A DNA stretch of 64,000 nt, taken from Streptomyces minutiscleroticus. GTDB lineage: Bacteria > Actinomycetota > Actinomycetes > Streptomycetales > Streptomycetaceae. The position numbers were made by a program, and so were the translations under genes. The notes beneath the pieces were generated by a model that made no database searches, was not told the origin of the DNA, and was given only the letters and a program-made list of their open reading frames with translations. The stretch spans positions 62,001-126,000 of the forward strand of contig NZ_BMVU01000021.1 in the NCBI RefSeq assembly GCF_014650875.1, given 5' to 3'. Position 1 is the first letter of the stretch, and every line of letters begins with the position of its first letter. Below, one piece after another: positions 7,403 to 14,912 of this stretch.

Positions 7403-10351
7403 TCACTGCAGACGGCACACCGTGTGTGCCTCGGCCCCCTCGGGTCCGGGCGGTGCGGTGAGCTTCCGGTCGCTGCCCGCCCGCCGTCCGCAGACGCTCA
7501 CCGACCGCATCTCGCCGTCCTCGTAGGTCACCCGCACGATCTCGTAGCCGTGGCCCTCCTGGTCGGCGTAGGGGCGGCTGCCGGCGAAGCTCACCGTGCC
7601 GACCGGCAGGCTCGGGTTGGCGCGCCAGCGCAGGTCGGCCCAGGTCTCCGCGGCCGTCTGCGGGGCGTCCTGGTACCTCGACGCCCGGTAGAGCACCGCC
7701 ATGGCGCTGTAGGCCAGCGCCGTCTGCCCGCTGGAGAACAGCGCGTCGTCCCAGGGCCGCGCCGGGTCGGCGAGCTCCGCGCTCGGTGATCCCGCGGGGA
7801 GCAGGGCGGTGAGGGCGCGGTGGGCGTCCCGGTAGAAGCCGGTCGCGGCGGCCAGGCCCATGGGGGCGAGGGCGAAGTGGTAGAGGGTCGTCTCGTCGGG
7901 GATGCGCAGGCTCTCCCCCTCGTCGTAGTTGCTCTTGGCGAGGTCGTCGCCGGTGAACACCGTGATGCCGCGCCCCGAGCAGCCGGGGGTGGAGCCGAGC
8001 TGGGCCATCAGGTTGGGCACGTCCTCCACCCGGCCCGCGAAGTAGAGGGCCTTGGGCACGGGCTCGCTGCCGCAGATGTCGCCGACGGGGTCCGTGAGCT
8101 CCGGTTCGCCCTGGGAGCTGAGCCCGTAGGTCCGGGCGGACACCGGCGCGAAGCCGGCCTCCACGAGCATCTCCCGGCCCACCCTGGCCTGCTCGGTGGT
8201 GTAGCGGTCCTTCTCGCTGCCGACCGCCCGGGAGAGCACGACGGCCCGCGCGCCGTCCTCGCGCGCGGCCAGCTGCCCGGCCACCAGCCGGAGCGCGTCC
8301 GCCTGCTCCTCGTCGGTGGCGGCCAGGCCGAACCAGTTCGACAGCCTGCGCGCCAGGTCGCTGCCGGAGTTGGTGGTGCTCACCACGGGCAGGCCCGCGC
8401 CCTTGAGGATCCGCACGGCCCGCTCGGTCTCGGTGGTGTTGCGTCCCATGCCCACGACGCCCACGACGGACCGGTCGCGCCGGGCCAGATCGGCGATGCG
8501 CCGGGCCATGGGAAGGACGTGCAGCATGTGCTCGCCGCCGTTGGCGAGCAGCACCTTGATCTTGGTCGGCTGGTCGGTGCTGACGTTGGTGTAGTGCTGG
8601 TGGAGGTAGACCCCCGTGATCTCCTCCAGCCCCTTGCGGGTGTCGGCGGGATCGGCCGCGGTGACCGGGCCCGCGTAGACGATCGTGACGTGGTCGTCCT
8701 CCGGTCCGATCGCCGCGTTCTCGGCCCTGATCGCCCGCTCGACGGCGTCGAAGGTGACGCCCTTACCGGCGCCGTACAGGCTCAGGCCGTTGCCCTTCGC
8801 GAGCCGTACGCTCCCCGTGGCGACGCCGACGCACTCGCCGTCGTACAGGCGTGAGTCCGTGTTGGAGCCCAGCAGCCGGCCCTCGCAGTAGCGCTGGGCC
8901 ATGTGCCGGTTGCCCAGGAAGCCCGCGCCCAGGCCGAGGGCGAGGAGCACGGCCAGGCAGGGCCTGGACCACAGGAGCCAGGCGGGTGTGCGGCGGATCC
9001 TGTGGGTGGAGTGCTGCGCGGAGTACCGGTGGCGCAGTTCCTCGGAGGACAGCGGTATGCGCAGGATCCACGGCAGGGCGGCCGACCGGCCCGGGGACTG
9101 CCCGGCGTTGAGGTCGGTCACCCACCGCTGGTACCTGGCGTCCGCCCCGAAGGCATGCTCCTCGTCCTCGGAGTCGCCGCCGGCCGGCCCGGCGGACGGT
9201 GCGGGGTCCGCGGAGCCCGGCGGCCGCAGGTGCGCGGCGGCCGGGATCGCGGCCAGCACGAGCAGCGGGTCGACCTCGCTGCGCCGGCTGCGCACGTTGC
9301 TGATGGTGCGGAGCAGCAGCAGGCCGCCGTCCTCCTCGGTGGCACGGGGCAGGTACACCACCGGCGGCACCGTGCGCTTGCGACGGCGCAGGTCCAGCGC
9401 CCGCGGGCGGAAGTTGTCGCGCAGGTCCTCCAGCAGCGCCAGCACCCGCAGCTCCACGTGGAGCTGACGGGCCGTCGCGTCGCCCGCCTGCGCGGCGACC
9501 ACCTGCTGGGCGACGGCGAAGGCCCGTCCGCGGATGGCCTCCCAGGACTTCGCCGGCCGCCAGCGCGACCAGTCGGCGGCCTCCGGCCGGTCGCTGAGCG
9601 GCGCCAGGAACGTGGTGGTGGCGAACCACCGGCTGGCCCGGCGCAGCCACAGCAGCGGCGGCGCGCTGCGCGCCAGCAGGTGGACCAGGCCGAACCCCGC
9701 CAGCGCCAGCGCGCCGCCCCACACGGCCGTGCGCCAGCCGCCCTCGCCCAGCAGCACGCTGAGACAGGCGATGAACAACGCCCCCACGAACCCGGAGGGG
9801 TTGACGACGGCGCCGACGCCCTGCGCCAGGGCCGGGACACGCCGCTCCCCCTCTCCTCCGTCCGGGCCTCCGCCCGGCCGCCAGCGCAGCTCGCCCAGTC
9901 TGCGCACCAGCCGCTCACGGCGCTCCGCGGCCGTCCACACCGTCGTGGACGCCTCCGCGCCGACCTCGGGCGCGGCCTGCTCGATCGCCCGCAGCAGCCG
10001 CGAGCGCGGAAACGCGAACGGCTTGTACTGCGACCGCCTCTGGTTGTCCCAGGAGTGCTCGCACAGCTGGCGCACCATGTCGACGGCGGAGGAGTACGGG
10101 TCCGGGCCGCCCCCGCCGTCGAGCTGCTTGGCGATCAGCCCCCTGGGCTGCTGGCTCTGCCGGACGAACTCCACCACCTGCGCGACCCGCCGGTCGAGGG
10201 TCCCGGTGGCGTCCTCCTCGGCGGCCTGGAGCACCACCAGCGGTGTCACCGGAGGATTGGCCCGGAAGCCGTCGATGAGCCGTCTCATGAGTTCGAAGAC
10301 CGCGTCGGCGGCCTCCAGTCCGGCACTGCCGGACCACACCTGTCTCCGCAT
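7403..10351 (-). CDS. membrane-anchored protein with extracellular type I solute-binding-like domain
   Basis: 982 residues from ATG 10351, with a GGGGG stretch upstream. Residues 1-170 are soluble and of unknown fold (TPLVVLQAAEEDATG, then a Gly-rich insert); no Walker A motif is present. Two hydrophobic helices follow (about 182-201 and 209-227), then a cytoplasmic segment of about 230 residues with conserved-looking LRVLALLEDLRDNFRPR and VVYLPRA blocks, then a third helix (about 457-479). Residues 483-982 lie outside by this topology and resemble a branched-chain amino-acid receptor: VVGVVGMGRNTTETERAVRILKGAGLPVVSTTNS is typical of Peripla_BP_6. Most cysteines of this part (CEG, ECVG, ICGS, GCSG, VCGR, VCRL) could pair as disulfides. 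There is no permease or ATPase gene beside it, so a sensor or receptor role is more likely than transport. Single gene; function unknown. Confidence 0.82.
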   Translation of the reverse strand: MRRQVWSGSAGLEAADAVFELMRRLIDGFRANPPVTPLVVLQAAEEDATGTLDRRVAQVVEFVRQSQQPRGLIAKQLDGGGGPDPYSSAVDMVRQLCEHSWDNQRRSQYKPFAFPRSRLLRAIEQAAPEVGAEASTTVWTAAERRERLVRRLGELRWRPGGGPDGGEGERRVPALAQGVGAVVNPSGFVGALFIACLSVLLGEGGWRTAVWGGALALAGFGLVHLLARSAPPLLWLRRASRWFATTTFLAPLSDRPEAADWSRWRPAKSWEAIRGRAFAVAQQVVAAQAGDATARQLHVELRVLALLEDLRDNFRPRALDLRRRKRTVPPVVYLPRATEEDGGLLLLRTISNVRSRRSEVDPLLVLAAIPAAAHLRPPGSADPAPSAGPAGGDSEDEEHAFGADARYQRWVTDLNAGQSPGRSAALPWILRIPLSSEELRHRYSAQHSTHRIRRTPAWLLWSRPCLAVLLALGLGAGFLGNRHMAQRYCEGRLLGSNTDSRLYDGECVGVATGSVRLAKGNGLSLYGAGKGVTFDAVERAIRAENAAIGPEDDHVTIVYAGPVTAADPADTRKGLEEITGVYLHQHYTNVSTDQPTKIKVLLANGGEHMLHVLPMARRIADLARRDRSVVGVVGMGRNTTETERAVRILKGAGLPVVSTTNSGSDLARRLSNWFGLAATDEEQADALRLVAGQLAAREDGARAVVLSRAVGSEKDRYTTEQARVGREMLVEAGFAPVSARTYGLSSQGEPELTDPVGDICGSEPVPKALYFAGRVEDVPNLMAQLGSTPGCSGRGITVFTGDDLAKSNYDEGESLRIPDETTLYHFALAPMGLAAATGFYRDAHRALTALLPAGSPSAELADPARPWDDALFSSGQTALAYSAMAVLYRASRYQDAPQTAAETWADLRWRANPSLPVGTVSFAGSRPYADQEGHGYEIVRVTYEDGEMRSVSVCGRRAGSDRKLTAPPGPEGAEAHTVCRLQ

Positions 10352-10527
10352 GCGTTCGCCCCCGTCGCATCCGCCGCATCGAACATCCCGAGTCCGATGG
10401 GGATACCCATACCGGAGCGCCGTTGCACCGCGGGGGCCTTCCCGACATCCGGCTCCCCCGTGGAACCGGTCCGCGGCACCGCGGGCGGCTCCGGTGCGGC
10501 GGGGGCGCCCTCCCCGGCGTACGGCCG

Positions 10528-11478
10528 TCAGACGGCCTCGTCGAGGAGGCGGCGGTGCTCGGCGGGCAGCCGCAGACGGGCCCCGGCGAGGGCTTCGTCG
10601 AGCTGCCGCGCGTCGCTGACGCCGACGACCGGGACGGCGGCCGGTGTCCCGCCGGTCAGCCAGGCCAGCACGACCTGGTTCCGGCTCACCCCGAGATCCC
10701 CGGCCACCTTGTCCAGGGCCGCCAGCCGCCGGGGCGTGCCGGGGTGGTCGTAGGCCTCGGGGAGCGGGCGCTCGTCCGGACGGCTGTAGAAGCCGTACAG
10801 CAGGGCGGTGTAGACCCACAGGGACAGGTCCGGTTCGCTGTCGACGTAGTCGACGACCTCCTCGGTGACCCAGCCGAACCGGTGGTTCTGGCCGGGCACC
10901 GGCACACCGGGCCGGGGCTGGAGGTAGGAGTGGCGCAGCTGGAGCGCGGTGTACCCGGCCCAGCCGCGCTCCTCGGCGATCCGCCGGGCCCGCTCCACCC
11001 GCCACACCGGGTGGTTGGAGCAGCCCAGCCGCCCCACCGTGCCCTCGGCCACCAGCGCGGCGAACGCACCGGCGGTCTCCTCCAGAGCGACCGTGCGGTC
11101 CTCCATGTGGGCCCAGTACAGGTCGATGCGGTCGGTGCCCAGCCGGCGCAGGCTGCCCTCGGCGGCGGCCGCGACGGCGGCCGCCGACAGGCCCTGGCGG
11201 TTGGCCGGCCAGTCGCCGGGGCCGGCCGGCTCGGCACCGGCCTTGGTGCTGAGGTACACCTGGTCGCGCCGGCCGGGACGGCGGGCCAGCCACCGCCCGA
11301 CGACCTCCTCGCTCTGCCCGCCGCGACCGCTCGGGTCGGCCCAGAAGGCATAGCAGTCGGCCGTGTCCAGCATGGTCCCGCCGGCGTCGGCGAATCGGTC
11401 CAGCAGGTCCAGGGACGTCGCGGCGTCCACCGTGGTGCCGAATCCCAGCGTCCCCAGCGCGAAGTTCACATCAGGCAT
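10528..11478 (-). CDS. aldo/keto reductase
   Basis: 316 residues from ATG 11478. The barrel start FALGTLGFGTTVDAATSLDLLDRFADAGG is followed by MLDTADCYAFW (catalytic Asp and Tyr), LSTKAG (Lys) and DLYWAHMED (His). The C-terminal VPVVGVSDARQLDEAL is the cofactor-binding end. It matches AKR proteins that pair with a divergent MarR regulator. Here the operator remains (11539-11554) but the MarR gene is a relic, so the enzyme may have lost its repressor. Its 5' end overlaps the extended end of the glyoxalase-fold gene by 8 bases. Confidence 0.92.
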   Translation of the reverse strand: MPDVNFALGTLGFGTTVDAATSLDLLDRFADAGGTMLDTADCYAFWADPSGRGGQSEEVVGRWLARRPGRRDQVYLSTKAGAEPAGPGDWPANRQGLSAAAVAAAAEGSLRRLGTDRIDLYWAHMEDRTVALEETAGAFAALVAEGTVGRLGCSNHPVWRVERARRIAEERGWAGYTALQLRHSYLQPRPGVPVPGQNHRFGWVTEEVVDYVDSEPDLSLWVYTALLYGFYSRPDERPLPEAYDHPGTPRRLAALDKVAGDLGVSRNQVVLAWLTGGTPAAVPVVGVSDARQLDEALAGARLRLPAEHRRLLDEAV

Positions 11479-12154
11479 GGTCCGGTCCTTCCTCGACCGA
11501 TGGCGGAGAGGTGCGGTGCGCGCCGGTCATGCTGGCAATTGAAGTGCGCTTCAACGCAAGGGTGAGCGACTGGACCGACCAGGACCGGGCGGACCTCGGC
11601 CGGCTCCTGGCCGCTTCGCCGACGCCGTCACCGCCCGTCTGACGGCTTTGGAGGAGCGGCCCCCTCGCAGCGGTGGCCTCGGCCGAGGCGGCGGCCTCGA
11701 CCGCCGGCCGCCGCGTCCGCCCGCCCGAGGCTCGGTGCGCCGAGGAGACGAGGACGCAGAAGGGGTGGCCGGAGGGGTCCGCGAACACGTACAGCGGCTC
11801 GTCGGGATCGTCGTACCGGTCCAGGAGGAGTCCGGCGCCCAGCGCTTCCGCGCGTTCGCGCTGCCTGGTCAGCCCGGCCGTGTCCGGGACCGTGAGATCG
11901 AGGTGCAGCTGCATCGGGACCTCCGGGTCGGGCCACGTCGTCCGCGGGAGGCGGTCGACGTACTGGAAGGCCTGCCTGTCGGCCCCCTCGGGGTCGCGGA
12001 GCACGAGCCAGTCCGGCTCGTCGGGCACCCCGGCCGCGGGCGGTTCGTCACCGGGCCGGTACGTCAGCCCGAGCAACCGCCGGTAGAACTCGGCGGGCTC
12101 TCCCGGCCTGGTGGCGTCCAGCACGGTCTGCAGAAGCCGGGAGTGCTCGGCCAT
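11471..12154 (-). CDS. VOC/glyoxalase-fold protein with aberrant C-terminal extension
   Basis: 227 residues from ATG 12154. Residues 1-138 are a complete two-module vicinal-oxygen-chelate domain (RLLQTVLDATRPGEPAEFYRRLLGL, WLVLRDPEG, MQLHLDLTVPDT, YVFADPSGHPFCVLVS). Relatives usually end here. The remaining 90 residues are Arg/Ser/Ala-rich and are read antisense through the MarR relic and its operator, running 8 bases into the AKR gene. The likely cause is the deletion that destroyed the MarR gene and removed the original stop. The catalytic domain may still fold. Substrate unknown; it is divergent from the Zur-controlled rpmF gene. Confidence 0.8.
   Translation of the reverse strand: MAEHSRLLQTVLDATRPGEPAEFYRRLLGLTYRPGDEPPAAGVPDEPDWLVLRDPEGADRQAFQYVDRLPRTTWPDPEVPMQLHLDLTVPDTAGLTRQRERAEALGAGLLLDRYDDPDEPLYVFADPSGHPFCVLVSSAHRASGGRTRRPAVEAAASAEATAARGPLLQSRQTGGDGVGEAARSRPRSARSWSVQSLTLALKRTSIASMTGAHRTSPPSVEEGPDHA
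11539..11554. promoter_or_regulatory. MarR-type operator
   Basis: TTGAAGTGCGCTTCAA: two 6-bp inverted arms around four bases, the usual form of a MarR-family site. It stands about 60 bp upstream of the aldo/keto reductase start and just before the MarR relic, where such operators normally serve both divergent genes. Confidence 0.62.
11562..11670 (+). pseudogene. C-terminal relic of a MarR-family regulator
   Basis: From 11562 the + strand reads SDWTDQDRADLGRLLA and, after adding one base near 11612, RFADAVTARLTALEERP. This is the dimerisation helix that ends many actinobacterial MarR proteins. The whole winged-helix part is missing: the operator is followed directly by this tail. So a deletion joined promoter to 3' end, and a one-base loss followed. 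Confidence 0.65.
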
Positions 12155-12280
12155 GGGTCCTCCGGGGTGGGAACGAGTCCTGGCCCGCCCGGGTGGGGCC
12201 CCTGCCCACCGGAAGTCATCCCCCCCCACGGCCGCCTCCACCGCCGCACGCCTCTTCGCGAGGGCACCCCCTACCATTAA

Positions 12281-12297
12281 TGAAAATCATTGTCGTA
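12281..12297 (+). promoter_or_regulatory. Zur box
   Basis: TGAAAATCATTGTCGTA fits the Streptomyces Zur palindrome TGAAAAT-N-ATTTTCA in 12 of its 14 arm positions (left arm perfect, right arm 5 of 7). It lies about 40 bp upstream of the zinc-independent L32 gene, where Zur with zinc would block transcription. Confidence 0.72.
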
Positions 12298-12334
12298 TGC
12301 TGTCGTGCAACCGCCCCTACGGAAGGACGCCCCC

Positions 12335-12505
12335 GTGGCCGTGCCCAAGCGCAAGATGTCCCGCAGCAACACCCGCCACCGCCGCGCACAGTGGAAGGCC
12401 GCCGCGCCCCGCCTCGTACCGGTCACCGTGGACGGTGTGGAGCACCTGGTGCCGCAGCACCTCGTCCCCGCCTACCGGCGCGGTCTGCTGCGCCCCGAGG
12501 ACTGA
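12335..12505 (+). CDS. rpmF: 50S ribosomal protein L32, zinc-independent (C-minus) form
   Basis: 56 residues from GTG 12335, with GGAAGGA upstream. It opens AVPKRKMSRSNTRHRR, diagnostic of L32, but the two CxxC-type zinc pairs of the usual form are absent; the protein has no cysteine. Such paralogues replace the zinc-binding protein in the ribosome when zinc is scarce, releasing zinc. The Zur box upstream agrees. The next gene, a COG0523 GTPase relic, starts 4 bases after the stop, forming the remains of a zinc-stress operon. Confidence 0.95.
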   Translation: MAVPKRKMSRSNTRHRRAQWKAAAPRLVPVTVDGVEHLVPQHLVPAYRRGLLRPED

Positions 12506-12509
12506 GCGG

Positions 12510-12731
12510 ATGCCGTCGCGACGCCTGCCCGTGACCGTCCTGTCGGGATTCCTCGACGTCGGCAGCAAGACCACCCCGCTCAACCACGTCCTCACCAACC
12601 GCCAGGGCCTGCGGGTGGCGGTGATCGTCAACGACATGAGCGAGGTCGACATCGACGCCGCCCTCGTCCGCGACGGCGGGGCCGCCTGCGGCCCGGAGCA
12701 CGAGCCGCCGGTCCCGGCGGCGGCCCTCTAG
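12510..12731 (+). pseudogene. truncated CobW/COG0523 GTPase (metallochaperone) relic
   Basis: 73 codons from ATG 12510. It opens PVTVLSGFL and continues NHVLTNRQGLRVAVIVNDMSEVDIDAALVRDGGA, the unmistakable N-terminus of COG0523 proteins. The P-loop, normally GAGKTTLLNH, reads DVGSKTTPLNH: an added codon and substitutions break the nucleotide-binding turn. Full-length proteins have about 350-400 residues with a CxCC metal motif; here the frame ends after a short unrelated tail. It is a non-functional remainder of the second gene of a Zur-controlled operon. Confidence 0.85.
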
Positions 12732-12742
12732 CCCCCTGGTCC

Positions 12743-12785
12743 CCGGGCCGGGCGGCCGCCGCGGCCACGGGACCGCCCGGCCCGG
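12743..12785. terminator. 13-bp stem hairpin terminator
   Basis: CCGGGCCGGGCGG at 12743-12755 pairs perfectly with 12773-12785 around a 17-base loop, just after the zinc-stress operon. No T-tract, as is common in Streptomyces. Confidence 0.7.
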
Positions 12786-13031
12786 CCTCACGCCGGCCCA
12801 CGGCCCGCCTGTGCGGCCGGTCCGCTCCTCACCGCGGCCGACGCGCAGGCCGTCGGGCGAGGCTCCGAGCGGGATGCCCGCCGACGGCACGCTGTCGGAC
12901 CGCCTTCCCGCGCCTCCCGGCCCCCGGCACGTCGCCCGCCTCAACTGACGTGCACACCCTCGATTGACGTACGCCCCGGCCCCTTTCAGCCGGCACCGAC
13001 CGGCGCGGCCGGTGCCGGCCTCCCCTGCGGC

Positions 13032-13646
13032 TCAGACCGCCAGGGCGGCGAGTTCGTCGGCCCCTTCGAGCAGCTCCGCCAGAGTCGCCCGGGCGCGCGC
13101 CACACGGGAGCGGACCGTGCCGACCGGGCAGTCGCTGACCTCGGCCGCCTCCGCGTAGGGCAGGCCGAGCAGCTGGGTGAGGACGAACGCCTCCCGGCGC
13201 TCGTCCGGCAGGGACGCCAGCAGGTCCAGCAGGGCGACGCCGTCGTCGAAGCCCGGCAGGTCCCGCGGCTGGGCCAGTTCGACGGCGACCTGCCAGTCCG
13301 CCGTGTCCGACAGCCGGGGCCGGGTGGCGGCGTACCGGTAGCCGTCGATCACCGCGCGGCGGGCGATGGACAGCAGCCAGGCGCGCGCCGAGGAGCGGCC
13401 CTCGAACCGGTGGAGGCTGCCGAGGGCGCGCAGGAACGTGTCCTGCGCCAGGTCGTCGACCGCCTGGGGGTCGGCGCACAGATGGGCGACGTAGCGCAGG
13501 ACGTCGCGGTGCAGGGCCCGGACGAAGCGTTCGACGGCGTCCGCGTCGCCGCTCCGGGCGGCCAGCGCCCACGCGGTCGCCGGCTCGTCGGCCGAGACCG
13601 TTCCCGCGGTTTCCCCGCGCGGGGCGGGCAGGGCATAAGTGATCAC
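13032..13646 (-). CDS. ECF-type RNA polymerase sigma factor
   Basis: 204 residues from GTG 13646, preceded by GAGAAGGA. Region 2 spans about residues 37-100 (FVRALHRDVLRYVAHLCADPQAVDDLAQDTFLRAL), with the usual D-D-L-A-Q-D-T-F core. Region 4 spans about 140-195 (LLASLPDERREAFVLTQLLGLPYAEAAEVSDCPVGTVRSRVARARATL). There is no linked anti-sigma gene with a zinc-binding HxxxCxxC motif. A Met/His-rich membrane protein gene lies 178 bp upstream on the same strand and may be functionally linked. The target promoters are unknown. Confidence 0.93.
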   Translation of the reverse strand: MITYALPAPRGETAGTVSADEPATAWALAARSGDADAVERFVRALHRDVLRYVAHLCADPQAVDDLAQDTFLRALGSLHRFEGRSSARAWLLSIARRAVIDGYRYAATRPRLSDTADWQVAVELAQPRDLPGFDDGVALLDLLASLPDERREAFVLTQLLGLPYAEAAEVSDCPVGTVRSRVARARATLAELLEGADELAALAV

Positions 13647-13824
13647 TTGGTGTCCTTCTCGGGATCCGTGATCCGGACCGAAGGCGCGCGGGGCGCGGGG
13701 TCCGGTGGGAGGGGGCGGCCCCACGCGCGGCGGTGCGGCGCCGGGAGGACACCACGGCGCGTGCGCGCGTACGACCGAGGCCCGAGGCGCGCACAGGCAG
13801 CCCCGGGGTACCGGCCGGCTGTCG

Positions 13825-14631
13825 TCAGACGACAGCCGTCCCCACGGGAGGACCCCGGGAAGTGATCGCGTGGACGAGAAGGAGCAGGGCGGGCGCCCGG
13901 TCGGAACGGGGGCGCCGCGGACGCAGGCGGGGGCGGTCAGGGACGAGGGGCGGGGCGAGCAGCAGCCGCAGGGGCGCGGCCAGCCGTCCGGCCACGGCCC
14001 GCAGGATGCGGAAGGCGGCCTTCTCCCCGTGCGCGAGCCACAGGCCGCACAGCAGCGCGGCCAGCAGGTGGGCGGCGAGCATGCCGGACGACGACGGACC
14101 GGCGTCCATGGAGTGGCCCATGTGCTCCATGTACTCCATGTGGCTCACGGCCGTGTGCCCTGTACCCAAGGGGCCCGGGGAGTTCACGAAGCCCAAGGAG
14201 TTCATGGGACCCGAGGAGCCCATGGACATCGGGTCCGGCGGCATCGCCCCGGTGTGCAAGCCCATGTCCATGCCCGTGTCTGTACCCATGCTCATGTGCA
14301 CGGACCTGGATCCCGTGGCGCCCGTGGTCATGGACCCCGTGCCGCCTCCGGACCCGGAGGCGGGACCCCCGGGTCCGGAGGACCGGGCAAGGGAGAACGC
14401 CGAGTGCAGTGCCGTCTGCGCGGCGACCACGACCGCCACGATCAGCGGCAGTCCGCGCTCACGGCCCGCCAGGCACCACCCGGCGGCGCCGGTCCCCGCC
14501 GCGCCCGCGGCCAGCGCCCACGCGGGGACGTCGCTGCCGGGCATCACGACGTGCCCCAGGGCGGCGAGCAGCACGCAGACGGCCGCGAACACCGCGGCCC
14601 GTACCGTGCGAGAACACCACCCTGCTGTCAT
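13825..14631 (-). CDS. membrane protein with Met/His-rich putative metal-binding loop
   Basis: 268 residues from ATG 14631. Four to five hydrophobic helices are seen: three in the first 85 residues (AAVFAAVCVLLAALGHVVM, AWALAAGAAGTGAAGW, LPLIVAVVVAAQTALHSAF) and one near 185-200 (AAHLLAALLCGLWLAHG). Between them, residues about 110-175 form a Met/His/Gly loop (MSMGTDTGMDMG, HMEYMEHMGHSMD). Such loops bind copper in CopC/PcoC-like proteins. The downstream gene is an ECF sigma factor. Copper handling is plausible but inferred; the family is not recognised by name. The basic C-terminus is probably cytoplasmic. Confidence 0.75.
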   Translation of the reverse strand: MTAGWCSRTVRAAVFAAVCVLLAALGHVVMPGSDVPAWALAAGAAGTGAAGWCLAGRERGLPLIVAVVVAAQTALHSAFSLARSSGPGGPASGSGGGTGSMTTGATGSRSVHMSMGTDTGMDMGLHTGAMPPDPMSMGSSGPMNSLGFVNSPGPLGTGHTAVSHMEYMEHMGHSMDAGPSSSGMLAAHLLAALLCGLWLAHGEKAAFRILRAVAGRLAAPLRLLLAPPLVPDRPRLRPRRPRSDRAPALLLLVHAITSRGPPVGTAVV

Positions 14632-14851
14632 GCCGCCTCATCCTCGCATCGGGCCCGGGCCGTCATGCATGGGTACGGATGCTGCCCCGCCACGGCACTC
14701 GACTCACCCCATGTGATCCAGGTCACTACGGTGTACGGGAACCGGCCGGCGCCCCCGCCCGACGTCCGAAGGAGCCCGCACGCCGCGTCCGTCCGCCGCC
14801 TCGGCTCGCGCCGGCCTCGGGCCGGATCCGGCGTACCGCTTCAGAAGCCGG

Positions 14852-14891
14852 GCCGCCCGCCGTCCGCGCCGGGGCGCGCGCGGCGGGCGGC
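14852..14891 (-). terminator. GC-rich hairpin after GAPDH gene
   Basis: GCCGCCCGCCG (14852-14862) pairs with CGGCGGGCGGC (14881-14891), with a nested GCGCC/GGCGC inner stem. It begins about 20 bases beyond the GAPDH stop codon. Confidence 0.68.
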
Positions 14892-14912
14892 TGTCCGCGG
14901 CCGGGCGTCCGG

